Shown here piece by piece: positions 23,530 to 34,727 of a stretch of DNA of 64,000 bases. Within the stretch, counting starts at the first letter, position 1. Every line of letters starts with the position of its first letter. Position numbers and translations under genes: made by a program. The notes under the pieces are model-generated. The model was not told the DNA's origin. It did no database searches and worked only from the letters and a program-made list of their open reading frames with translations. Source of the DNA: Andrena cerasifolii (Eukaryota > Arthropoda > Insecta > Hymenoptera > Andrenidae); the NCBI RefSeq assembly GCF_050908995.1, contig NC_135119.1, forward strand, positions 15,624,001 to 15,688,000, read 5' to 3'.

Positions 23530-25312
23530 ACTGTCATTTCGTAATTAATTGTAACAGTTTTAACGGTTTCATTCGATCTTGAGCTTCGAATCATTGAAAT
23601 GACACGACTTCGAATCCGAATGCTTCCAATCATTGGCATTTCTCAAGAGTATCGAAATACGTACAATATGTATACCCATGTGTGTGCGCGTAGCTCTACG
23701 ATCGTGGCTGCAAAGCTTGGAAAAATCCTTGACGTAAATCTAAAGTTTTGCCTTTTAATTCTTCGGGTGGCGTTAAGATAAACAGCAAACAAATCACGTT
23801 CGACAACGGGCAGTGTATTTATCCGTCTCGGATATTTCGAAGGAAACGTCAGATCGTTAGGAACTCGTAAACCGAGTTAACAGACTTGAAGATATGTAAT
23901 CGCGAGCGGGGATTAGCATGCGTCAGCGTTCGTCGTATAGAAGCGACGAATTGCGCGAAACACGATCCCCGTGATAAAACCGTTCTGCTTGCACACTACA
24001 CTAAAAACAGTAAAAGCGAATAAACAACGAAACGAGAAGACGCAGCGAGGATGTATGCGCTTTGTTTTTCTCACATCTCACGATTTTCAAGGCTTCGAGG
24101 TTATTAAATGATTTGCGCGACAAGCATAGTACCTATATATACGATACTGTTGGTCGTTTGAAAACTTTCGACCGTCATCGAAATTTACAAGTAGGAACGA
24201 CACATTTGCCGAGCATGCCGGGGTCAGCTGTACCTCGGAACAATTCGCAACGGAAAGCAACAAAAGAAAAGCCCTTGAGAATTTGAAAAGCGCGACGAGT
24301 GGCAGAAACACGTCCATAGAGAACGTTATCCGCGAGGGGACGGTTGCCCGACTCGAAATGAGTCGAAAAAGGTCGGCTTGTAAAGCTGGCCGGGTCTGGC
24401 GGACACGTGTCCTCTGTAGCCTGTACGTATAAAAAGTTCGAAAACCATGGTCTGACTTTCCTACATATGCATAGCACGTAAAGGCGGAAGCACACATTCG
24501 GCATTCGGCGAGCAGCTTCGTGTGTGGACCTAGCGACGTGGGCAAATGTTCCCCATTCGCTGATTATTTATCAAATGTTTGCGCGAGCTTCTGTAATAAG
24601 TACTGCTGCACGCCGAATGCCGAAACGTCCTACCAATAGTAAACAGTCAACAAGGAGCTCGCAACGAAAACAAGTTACCGAGTCCGACCACGGAGCAAAG
24701 AAATCTTGTCGACTAAATATTTTTTAGAAGCGTTTAAAAGGTCGATGGAACACTCAATTCACGGATCTGTTTCGGATGAAAAGGACACGCGTTTCTTCGC
24801 GATCGGTAGGTATCGCTTGTTTTTCGTAGAAACGTGGTTGAATGAAATCCCGAATGCAACGCAAAGCAAAGAATGCATCGACGCGATGACTCGCGTGACT
24901 CGCGAGGACGTGAGCAGCGTGGAACAATTGAACGAACGTTCTCGCTCGTTCGCTCACGCTGGTCGCGAGAGGGGGAAGTAGTAGCTTGGGGGCAACGCAA
25001 TGCGTTGCACGTTGCACGGAATCTGTAATCGAGCCAATCCTTGCATCGTGCGTTTAGCAGTTCAGCAGTTTAGCTGTTCACGTTGGCCTCCACGTCAGAC
25101 GGTTCTTCTTTGAGTATACTCTACAAGCTGATCATGGCCGAGTTACAATCAGTGCCTCCGCTGATAACCCAATGCTGCGTATGCCGGAAAGAGAATTATA
25201 CATATATGTCCAGTATCTGATCTGGAAAGAGATACGTACATCTCGTCTCTGGCCGTTTCTGCTCGTTTCTTCCTGTTTGAAAAAAAACTGCGTATACATA
25301 TGTATGTATACC
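23530..25312. other. Gene-free stretch
   Basis: I see no convincing exon. A short ATG frame at 25134 with a good start context (28 codons, MAELQSVPPLITQCC, then a possible donor GTATGC) could be an isolated first exon, but I found no partner exon. Otherwise I see nothing in it. Confidence 0.4.
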
Positions 25313-26575
25313 AGGGTGGCTCTTACTTTCCACTTTTGAATTTTCTTCAGGGCACCCTTCAGAACAGTTCCAAATAATTAAAAAAAAATCTGTGCAAAGT
25401 TTGAGCCCGATCGGATAACAGCAAAAGGGCTCCTGCACCCTTGAACATTTAAAAAATTATTTAACAACTAAAAAAAGTCGATTTTATATAATATCCTCCA
25501 AGTTATTGATTATTTAAAAAAAATATGTGAAACAAAAGTCGTAGATCCGGACAAGGAACATATTTTGTTGTATTACTTTTTCTCGTACGAGAAACGGTTT
25601 TCGAAAAAAGTAAAAAGAAACTGAGAAAAAACTTTTCTCTCAAATTCTGAAAGTTTAAATGCTTCTAGAACACTTTTTATTTATGAAGGGAAAAAATGGA
25701 ATTTTTATTTTCCAGGACTATTTTTTAATCATTTAAGAGGGGCATATACCGAAATATGACAAAAAATACAAAAAATTCCGTATTTTCAGTGTTTGATATG
25801 TCATGAATGTTTCCTGAAAATTTGGGACCGAAATTCGCAAAAATATCGAAGATCTGGACATCAGAAGTGAGGTATTCATATGCATTTTTCTCGAAATCAT
25901 GATTTTCAAACATGTTACTCCACGATTACACAAAAACTATTCAACCGATTTACTTCAAATTTTGCATTGCTGTAGGATACACTATTACTCAGGTTTTTGG
26001 CAGCGCGGATTTTTTATTTGATTCACAGTTTCTTTCTTATTGCCTAAAAAGTGCAATATTTCATGTCCGATTTTTTTGAAAATAAGAAAAAAACATTTTT
26101 ATCTTTTTGGCATATTTCGGTATATGGCTCCCTCTTAAATGTTTAAAAAATACTCCTCGAAAATAAAAATTCAATTATTTGTTCACCTTCACCAATAAAA
26201 AGTGTTCAAGCAGCATTTAAACTTTCAAAATTTAAGAAAATTTTTTTCTTTCCAGTTTTTCGAACTTTTTCGAAATCCGTGTGTCGCACGAGAAAAAGTA
26301 ATACAATATAAAAGACGCCCCTTGTCCGGATCTACAACTTTTGTTTTACATATTTTTTCATATAATCAATAACTTGGAGAATATTATATAAAAACGACAT
26401 TTTGAGCTGTTAAATAATTATTTAAATGTTCAAGGACCAAGGGGCACCGTTTCCCGTTATCCGATCGGGCTCAAACATTACACAGATTTTTTTTTAATTA
26501 TTTGGAACTATTCTGTAGGGTGCCCCGAAGAAAATGTTGAAAACATTTTTACCAAAATTAAATAAGAGCCACCCT
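25313..26575. mobile_element. Large foldback element, about 1.26 kb
   Basis: The arms are about 450 bp each. The left begins agggtggctcttactt (25313) and the right ends aataagagccaccct (26575). Matching internal blocks include gagcccgatcggataac (left) with gttatccgatcgggctc (right), gatccggacaagg with ccttgtccggatc, and ggcatataccgaaatatg with catatttcggtatatggc. The centre (about 25800-26100) is unpaired. There is no transposase frame, and arm divergence implies an old insertion. Confidence 0.85.
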
Positions 26576-28252
26576 AATGTATACATGTACTATATACCAA
26601 CGACGATGCCCCACTAAAACATCAGCGAGGCGATCGGTCCATCGATACCCGAGCACGTCATTCACCGAGCCTAACCTTCCCGGGAAATTCTCCAACTTGC
26701 GAGGAATTCCAACTTCCAACCATTCGTTACACTTTTCAACTCGGAATTTCCAGTTCGCAGTTGACCGTTCAACTTTTCCGAATCAAGAACGTTGAAACAT
26801 TTTCGAAGAATCGCGCGTGGAATCACGCCGGTCCCTATCCCTAAGCTTGGTAAATTCTGCAATTTCCAAAGTCCTCGATGCCTGCGGAATTTTTTTACCT
26901 TATATCATACATACGTGCATCGACGGAGGAAAAAGGGGCAACGTTCCGCTGCATATACTTCGCTCGCGTACATTTCGCTAATTAGGTCGAGAGCGAAGTA
27001 AAGGCGCGAATGGCGAGCTCTCCGAGACGTAATTTCTAGCGGTTATATGCGTGCGTTATATACCGCAGTATATGCCTACCTTTGTACACACATGTCTACA
27101 TATATACGTAAATACTTATAGACGGACGGAAGGACGGAGGGACAAAATCTGTAACCGCCTAGCCGGCTGGCACGTTCGCCTCTGGTAAACACATATACAT
27201 ATAGGTATCCACGATGCACAAACTATATATCCTGCCGCGTATACGATATTATGCGCACGGGATAACGAAGCGTTTCTACAGCCACAAATGCAGATACACA
27301 TACTATTTGTACGTAGGTATCTACAGCAAGATCGTACAAGCCATAACTGCGCCTATCTACAAGTTCACCGGCAAAGATTCTCCAACGTGTCGTCTCGTTG
27401 TCGAGAATGTCGCGTCGTAAGCCTGGCTTGGACTCGCGAGCGAGTTGAACTCTAGAGAGTTGGTAGTTGCGGTACCGTTTAGTACTTATATACTCTCTCC
27501 GAGTCGCATTATTCCATTGGCATCGGCATCGGTGCTCCGCGCTCGCACGTCCCCACGACGGTCTTTTATCGTCAGCGCGACTATGCTTCTTTACCCACGA
27601 ATAGAGGCAGAAAAGCGTCGAATTCGTGTCTCGAAATAACTATCCAAATGTGTTTATGGCCCCAGGCGTGCTACGACGGATTTGAAGTAACGTGGCGCGA
27701 TCGAACTATCGTCCGTTGCGATTCCTTCTTGTCTCCGACCTAACCCAGACCTAACCCTATTATTTTTTAAAGAAACTCGCCGTTTCTTCGTGGTCCAGGT
27801 TTCCTCGAGTCGCTAAATTAACGTGCAGTGCGATAATGGTAGACCAAGAATGGTGAGCAGGCATGTAAACTGAAATCAGAAAGCGCTGTAGTTAAGTACC
27901 TAATTACAACGGAGATCAATGCACCTCGTGCCTGTAATGATTAATCGAAACCGAGGGTGCTGCGGTGAAAGGCAAAGACGGCTGATAAAAATAGAAATTG
28001 TTGTTTCTACGATCAGAAAATAGAAAGACTTTTATAACAGGGCAAATTGTCATTTTCGTCCACGAAATGGATCCAAATCGCTCTTTCGCGTCTGGCACGA
28101 ATCCCGCATTTAGCGTATCGTTATAAATATCTCGCACGTTAGCTTAGCTCTCGCTCTCGTCACGAATTTTCGGCGCGATATAATACCTACGAGATGTTGC
28201 ACCGAAAGAACAGTCTTGTTGTTCCTTCGATACGATTCACAGAAGCATGTTG
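26576..28252. other. Gene-free stretch
   Basis: No exon could be supported. A TATA-like acttatatactc lies near 27484 in a moderately GC-rich segment, but no coding exon follows it. Otherwise I see nothing in it. Confidence 0.4.
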
Positions 28253-29287
28253 GGGAGACCGGGGCTGGTCGTCCCAACGGGTAGGATGACTAATTGTTAA
28301 TACCTTTGCGCCGACGTATGCTCTACTGCGGAACGATTTTCTGTAGAAAGAAGTCAGTTCTACTATGACGTGCATTTTTTTTTTGGCAGTGAATTTAGGC
28401 AGCAAACAAAAGTTCCGTTGTAATCAGGAGGAAATTCCCTACATATTCACAAGGTTTCAGATTTTTTTTAATTTCCGGGTTCGGGATGTTCCCTTGTTAG
28501 TGGACGTTGTAACTAAAATTGAAAGATTTTATTACGAATATTTTATAAAGTTATTGCCATCGTCTTGTTGCGTGGCCGTCCAGTGAATTTCGTACGCAGT
28601 TTATCGTTTAACTAATTTCAAACATTTAAAACTTCCGCTAATTTCACCCTCTTTCCTTTCCCTACTATATTCAACCATGTCGTACATTCAATTAATCATC
28701 CCACTTTTCCAAAAATTGACCGCTAGGCGGCGCCCTCCGCGGTACTTACCTAGCCCATAGATTGTTGAAGTCAAAATTATCGGTCGGGGCTGCTTGACTA
28801 ATAACGTTAATAATGCTCAAATTGTTATCTTGTTATTCGGAAAGCGAATTTTATTTTTTATTTACATTTCATTATGTTATAAATAGATTATAATTTACGA
28901 TGAAGTTGAAAAAACTTTCAGTTTTTTATTAAAGTATGAAAGAAAGAAATTAATCTTTTATAATGAAACAACTCTTGCGACACTGTTAGTTTATTACAAC
29001 TGAGATAAATTGCTAATAACATTTTCTTAACCGATTGTACCTATAGTCAACCAACCCCATACTGTAAGTCAACCAACCCCGATCATCGGGCTGATTGACC
29101 AGCACGGAAGGTGTTAGAAAAACATTAAAATAGCTTAATTGTTCTCACATTGAGTCAACTTCAATAATTTAATCAGCTAGCCAAATGTATGTCCTATCAA
29201 ATATACTAACCGGTTTAATGATATTTCGACCACATGATTTATTAAAAAACAAACACTGAAAAACTGGCCTACCAGCCCCGGTCTCCC
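28253..29287. mobile_element. Probable element with GGGAGACCGGGGCTGGT termini
   Basis: GGGAGACCGGGGCTGGT at 28253 is repeated in inverse orientation as ACCAGCCCCGGTCTCCC ending at 29287. A second, weaker left-end-like block (tcggtcggggctgcttgac) occurs near 28770. The interior is AT-rich and non-coding and overlaps a solo arm of foldback family A. I see no clear target duplication, so the boundaries are tentative. Confidence 0.5.
28389..28497. repeat. Solo arm of foldback family A
   Basis: This 109-bp block matches the right arm of 4272-4702: both share ggcagcaaacaaa, taatcaggaggaaatt, ctacatattcac and ttcggg. Its end (gggatgttcccttgt) matches the inverse of the left arm (acaagggaacatccc) better than the right arm does. 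Confidence 0.75.
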
Positions 29288-30287
29288 GTACTTATGTACG
29301 TATGTATATATACATAGGTACAAGCGTGCCACGAACGTCTACGAAGCTCGAGCATTCGGCGAGCAATAACGCAGAACGCGAAACGTAAACAACGGGGACG
29401 ATCGATTCCTCGTTAGCTGGTGCGAACGAACCGCGATGAAATGACGTTTCGAATAGCAAGATTATTCGGCATGTACATACATACTACATAGAGGTAGGAC
29501 TTAGGTACATATACGTATTCCGTCTTCCGTCTACTTAGTTGTATGTACGCGCCCGATCGAACGTCACGTGAAATGTCATTGTACAGAATACAGATAGGAT
29601 TGCGCCTGCTGCTACTTGGCTTCGTTGGAATACGCGCAATTACCATCAGCAACTATTTTAAATATTTATTTCGATCGATCGATCGACGGCAGGCTTGAGG
29701 CTGTCCTTTCACAGTTTCAAAACGTTTCCACTTTCCGTCCTGTTCGGTGTACGAACTACGAAGCGACCCAACCAGCCACGACCTTAGCCGTATTCCTGTA
29801 TTCTCTCGTTAGGCGCTCTACTCGGCAGGACTTTAAACCGCATGTGTAATTCGTCATGGTCCGATAGGTTGCGCGCGCAGCGTGCAGTCGTAGCCGGCAC
29901 GTATCGCAACGACCTACACCGGGGGCGACCGAGGAGTTACATGCTTATTTTCTTCGCAGCAATTTAATAGCCGTGAGAATCAACTTTCGATAACGATCGT
30001 TCGGATAGTACGTATAATAACGCGATTTGCGTTACGATTCCGATGATCATGCTGATGAAACGGATCGTGAACCGTCGCGAGCTCTCCGCACATAATCTGC
30101 AAAACCTTAAGAACCAATACATATGCAGTTGTTGCGGAAATGAAAGCGATATGAGACGAATATAGACTATAATGGCGAGTGTAACGTTTCTTGCGGTAAA
30201 ACACGACTAATGGATTCGAACGGTTTCCCTGACCACTTCGACAGCACCAAATCCACGGCTTCGTTACTGCGACGTTGCCGGTCCGTA
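29288..30287. other. Gene-free stretch
   Basis: No exon, repeat array or inverted repeat longer than about 20 bp was noticed here. Confidence 0.35.
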
Positions 30288-30794
30288 TAGGGGAGAGGTG
30301 GGGGGGATGAAAGGGACACGTATTGAAAGTGACATTGCAATTATTTGAAAGATAACGGATCTTCCCACGACGAAAGTATTTTCATTTTGTAGCAACGCTA
30401 ATGCATGCCCAAACATGCCTAACTGCAAGTCGCTGCCATTTCAGAGATGGCGCTGATACACGGTTGAATTTTTTCGTGCTTCGAAGTACAATTTTTTTTA
30501 TGTTTTTTCGAAACGTTTTGCCAAGTGCTGTTACCAGTGACTGATTTCTTTATTACTATATCTGGATACCATGTCCCTTTCAATGCAGCCAATTTACGAA
30601 AGGGACAAAACACAATTTTTGGAAAGCGAAAAATAAGACATGTAAATATAGAGAGGAAGCTTAATAGGACCGTGTACTGTTATAGCCAGATAACTGGCCT
30701 TTCTAATGTGACCAATTAGAACTCGATTGATTATTTAGCTTTTTTACTATCTGGTCCTAAACGAAAATGTCCCTTTCATCCCACCTCTCCCCTA
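30288..30794. mobile_element. MITE with GGGGAGAGGTGG termini and TA duplication
   Basis: The inverted termini GGGGAGAGGTGGG...GATGAAAGGGACA (left) and TGTCCCTTTCATCCC...CCTCTCCCC (right) bound 30290-30792 (503 bp). TA dinucleotides flank both sides (30288-30289 and 30793-30794). Three further copies of a cctttca/gaaaggga-type motif lie inside. It is non-coding. A TA duplication is typical of Tc1/mariner-like elements. Confidence 0.75.
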
Positions 30795-30929
30795 CAGTAT
30801 ACACTTTACATCCGTTGCATTCCCAACGTTTCGAAGATAATATTGACCTTTATTTACAAGCTTATCGATAACGATGTCGCCGGTGTCGCGTAATGTCACA
30901 ACACAATTGCAGCGATACCTATACGTATG

Positions 30930-31392
30930 TACAGTAGCGGGCAAAAAAAGTCACCACTTTCTCGAACCTCCCTACTTCTAATATTTTTCAATATCAACTC
31001 AAAACTGCTGTATGTGCCTAATATACATATTCTGATAGAGAATTAAAAGCCAGTTACAGTTGAATTTATTTAACTAACAAACAAAGCCCCCAGATAACAT
31101 TAAACAAGACAGCACACTTTTAAAGCCAACAAAAAGTTACCACATCTGAACATTAATAAAACAATCTAATATTTCGTGTGGGGGGGGGGGCACCTTTTGC
31201 TTTTAGGACAACCTAAAAAGTTATTAAGTTACTAAACGTGGTAACTTCCTTGACGGCCCCAAGAATGTGTTACCAAAAATATGTTTAAGTCAACTTTAAT
31301 TGGGGTTTTATGCAGCAGTCCCAAATGTATGCTAAAAAATAACAAAAATAGAACAAATCGAAATAGTGGTGACTTTTTTGTACGCTAGTGTA
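30930..31392. mobile_element. Tc1/mariner-type MITE with TA duplication
   Basis: CAGTAGCGGGCAAAAAAAGT at 30932 pairs with the inverse ACTTTTTTGTACGCTAGTG ending at 31390. Both ends continue into a TCACCAC/GTGGTGA extension, and TA flanks each side. It is 459 bp and non-coding, with a 10-bp G run at about 31181. CAGT-type ends plus TA fit the Tc1/mariner group. Confidence 0.8.
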
Positions 31393-33251
31393 CGGTCTTG
31401 TTAACTAAAAGTGGTAATAATGTTTACCTTTGAAAATCGAAATTTGTATTTGAGTATTACCTACTGGCTAATTCGTCCCATAGCGCATGTCGGAAACTAG
31501 CACGCCTATGTACTTTCTCGAACACGCACGTAACTCATGTTCGCTTCCTTAAGGGTCCGTTATGCGTTTGTGCCGGACAAAAAAGGTCAACAATCGATCG
31601 ACAATCATCTTCAAGGAATTATGCAGCTATTTAATCCCATTGGCGTGTCGTTTGGAGAGAACGACCTCACCACTCAAGACCTGCTTCGTCGTCGTCGCCA
31701 CTGCGTCACCCTTGCCGTTATTTCTGACCGCCGGACCACCCTCGCAGCTATAAGACAGAACTTTCATTTTTCGGTTTCTGGTAGAGGTTCATTTATCGTA
31801 CAGCTCTAAATTTCATTATAACAGCTTGTGTAAGAATACCTACCTTATACATAACTAGCTTCAATACTCGGCTACGCCCGAAATTTAGATTCTGATCTTA
31901 TAAATAAAAAAAATTTTAAAATTTTTTTTTCCGGAAATAGGCACATTCATCTGGATTGGTCAAGCTTAATGAGCTGAGGTACATTTCGTGACCCCAGAGT
32001 TTACTGTTAGAAAGTTTTTAGGCGATAGACAAGCACACAAACGTATTAGAAGCTTTCTGCTAGGCCGCTAGGATTTCTACAAAAACCGGCTTTTGAAATA
32101 ACCGGTTTTCGAATTCCACTATTCCCAAAAACCGGTTAAACCGGTTTTCGAATTCCACTATTCCCAAAAATCGGTTAAACCGGTTTTCGAATTCCACTAT
32201 TCCCAAAAAACCGGTTAAACCGGTTTCCGAATTTTCACAAAAAATATATAATTAAAATGGTAAATAAATGTTTGTACTTATTTTTAAAATGTTCAGTTTC
32301 CTTAATGGATTTACAAAAATTTAACAAAATAAAATATACTCTATCTATACAAAACCAAATAAATAAAAAGGAATTCAATTAACTAAAATCCGTACAAATC
32401 CGTACTATTTTTGAGCTCATTTAATATTTATGGATCTACAGAAATATAACAATAAAATAGACTGCATACAAAACCAAATGAAAAAAAAAAACTAAAATAA
32501 CTAAAATCTGCAAAAAATATAAATCTTTTACAGTGGTACCAAATTATAAATCTTTATTCTATTTAGTATTTTCCGTCAGAAAATATGAACCTATGACGAT
32601 TAGTTTTACAGTAAACTATTACCTACTACAATATGCTTGTGTCCCAGGCGATTTCAAGCAAAAATGTTAACTTTAATTAAATAATTAATTCATTTCTGCA
32701 TATTAATTCTAGTATATAAAACCGGTTTTCGAATTTTACAAATTTATAAATATACATCGGTTTTCAAACCCGGTTTTTAAAAACCGACAAACCCTATTTT
32801 CTGCTTTATATATTACTTACAATTAGACGATCGAATATTCGCGAATAGACCGCGATAATTTGAAAGCCACTCCCAGTGGCATCCTAGCATCCCCTTCGTA
32901 CCTGCAACGTCGTTTGCAAGTTATACAACGATGGTGCACAGTCCCTAGCGCACTGCACCATCAATTTCATCTTATCTCACGATCTGGAAGGATGAAAAAT
33001 GTTTACCATTATTATATTATATGGACCGAGTTGGTTCGCGACAGCGGATCCTAAGTAGTAGATATGTAGAACCCGTGTCACATGTACACGTCGCGAGCAT
33101 CCTCGATGCGTAATTGGCTCTTTTCCGTTCTTCATTATCATTACCATACCCTGAGCCACGTGGTTTCTAGCCAAACTGCGCAACGACTCGTAGAAACCAA
33201 TGTGTATCAATGCGTAGTCAAGATCCTCTTACAGAGTAAATCTGATAATGG
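31393..33251. other. Gene-free AT-rich stretch
   Basis: Apart from the 39-bp CCGGTTTT tandem repeat described separately, I see only AT-rich sequence and two short open frames with no splice support. Confidence 0.4.
32080..32240. repeat. 39-bp tandem repeat with AACCGGTT palindromes
   Basis: About four copies of a 39-40 bp unit are seen (landmark ccggtttt/ccggtttcc at 32102, 32141, 32180 and 32220). Each contains gaattccactattcccaaaa and the palindrome aaccggttt. Related ccggtttt pieces recur at about 32720-32795, where they end in a small inverted repeat, so the array may be internal to a 0.7-kb element. Confidence 0.7.
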
Positions 33252-33485
33252 TTAGATATCCGTGGCAGAGATACGGCGGTCGTAAATTCGGTAGTTATAT
33301 AAGTGGCAGCACTGATCGGGACAGAAAGACCCACAGCCGTAACCGTAGCCATATCTACAACATTCCATTTTTAGGGTGCACTGTAGCCTGAAATGAGATT
33401 TTGTGTCCTCAACTAAATCAAAGTCGACATACATACACGAATACGTCAGTGTGTTTTTGAGCGGAGCCTCGTGCTGTTCTGCCAT
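33252..33485 (-). CDS. Possible small Cys-rich protein, 77 aa (weak)
   Basis: The frame starts at ATG (33485-33483) and stops at TAA (33254-33252). The second half is unusually Cys/Tyr/Gly-rich: MECCRYGYGYGCGSF, then CPDQCC, then LYNYRIYDRR. This composition is rare by chance and resembles short juxtamembrane Cys motifs, but I cannot name a family. The N-terminal half contains a GTATG...TTTCAG stretch that could be a tiny intron, but removing it breaks the frame. I see no signal peptide or promoter. Confidence 0.25.
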   Translation of the reverse strand: MAEQHEAPLKNTLTYSCMYVDFDLVEDTKSHFRLQCTLKMECCRYGYGYGCGSFCPDQCCHLYNYRIYDRRISATDI

Positions 33486-33937
33486 CGAGGGTTTTATTGC
33501 AGGGACTTGGGCTGCGTAAGGGCCGTAAGGTCTTGAGAGAGGATGAATGAGACTAAACAGCCCCAGCGGCGGGCGATGGCTGATGACCGCGTTGGGTCAG
33601 CCAGCTATCGGGTATACATAAATATACCGAAGGATTGCTTCTTTGAATTTCAATGAAGAGAGAGTTTCGAGATGGCAAGCGGCCCGAGCCGTGCCGTATT
33701 GCCAAAGAATAGGGACTCTGTTCCTTAAGGATCTAGCCACGGTGTGGGAAAGGCGAGGGTGAAGTTAGCATACGATCCTGAGCGAGGCCTGATAACCTTA
33801 TCTTTCCATACACAGTATCTGTTTCTTTCAAGCGGCTAGGCGCATGATTAGGTAGATGTACACATACGGTTATGGCTGACTGATTTTACCACTTCCCTAT
33901 AATCCATATCTCTTCCATCCACTGTTTTTGTTGAGTA

Positions 33938-34727
33938 GTTCATATTAGGGCTGGGACTATTTGTCGAATTTTTCGGTATTCAAATACTTCCGTTGCTCAG
34001 TTATTTCGCGCATATAATTCGAATATCTAAGTATCCAAATACTATTCGAATATTTAAGTATGCGAATAGTATTTGGATACTTGGATATTCGAATATTTAA
34101 GTATTCGAATAGTATTCGAATATTTAAGTATGCGAATAGTATTTGGATACTTGGATATTCGAATATTTAAGTATTCGAATAGTATTTGGATACCTGGATA
34201 TTCGAATATTTAAGTATTCGAATAGTATTTGGATACTTGGATATTCGAATATTTAAGTATTCGAATAGTATTTGGATACCTGGATATTCGAATGTTTAGG
34301 TATTCGAATAGTATTTGGATACCTGGATATTCGAAAATTTAAGTATTCGAATACTTAAGTGTTCGAAAATTTAAGTATTGGAATATTTAAGTATTCAAAT
34401 ATTTAAGTATTCGAATATTTAAGTATTTGAATATTTAAGTATTCGAATATTTAAGTATTTGAATATTTAAGTATTCGAATAGTATTTGGATACTTGGATA
34501 TTCAAATTATATTCACCGAATAACTGAGCAACTGAAGTATTCGAATATTCGAATACCGAAAAATTCGACAAATAGTCCCAGCTCTAATGTGAACTGCTCA
34601 ACAAAAAATAGTGGATCGAATACTTAAATACTCGAATAATAACATTAGAAGTTTATTCGTAGCATTCGAATACTTGTAAAATATTCGAATATTAAATTAT
34701 TCGACCAGTTGCAGCCCTAGAGCATAT
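33938..34727. mobile_element. hAT-like MITE filled with TTCGAATA tandem repeats (copy 1)
   Basis: The element runs 33946-34719. It starts TAGGGCTGGGACTATTTGTC and ends GTTGCAGCCCTA. Flanks GTTCATAT (33938-33945) and GAGCATAT (34720-34727) match at 6 of 8 positions, fitting an aged 8-bp hAT duplication. The interior is an array of attcgaatatttaagt and tatttggatacttggat units. An internal inverse copy of the left end (gacaaatagtcccagctct, near 34570) continues with gtgaactgctcaac, inverse of gttgagtagttcat at 33930, which suggests a nested or rearranged copy. Confidence 0.75.

Noticed and set aside
33530..33800. Moderately GC-rich segment that looked rRNA- or tRNA-like
   Set aside because: No tRNA cloverleaf landmarks (TTCGANNC arm or A/B boxes) and no rRNA core sequence that I could recognise.
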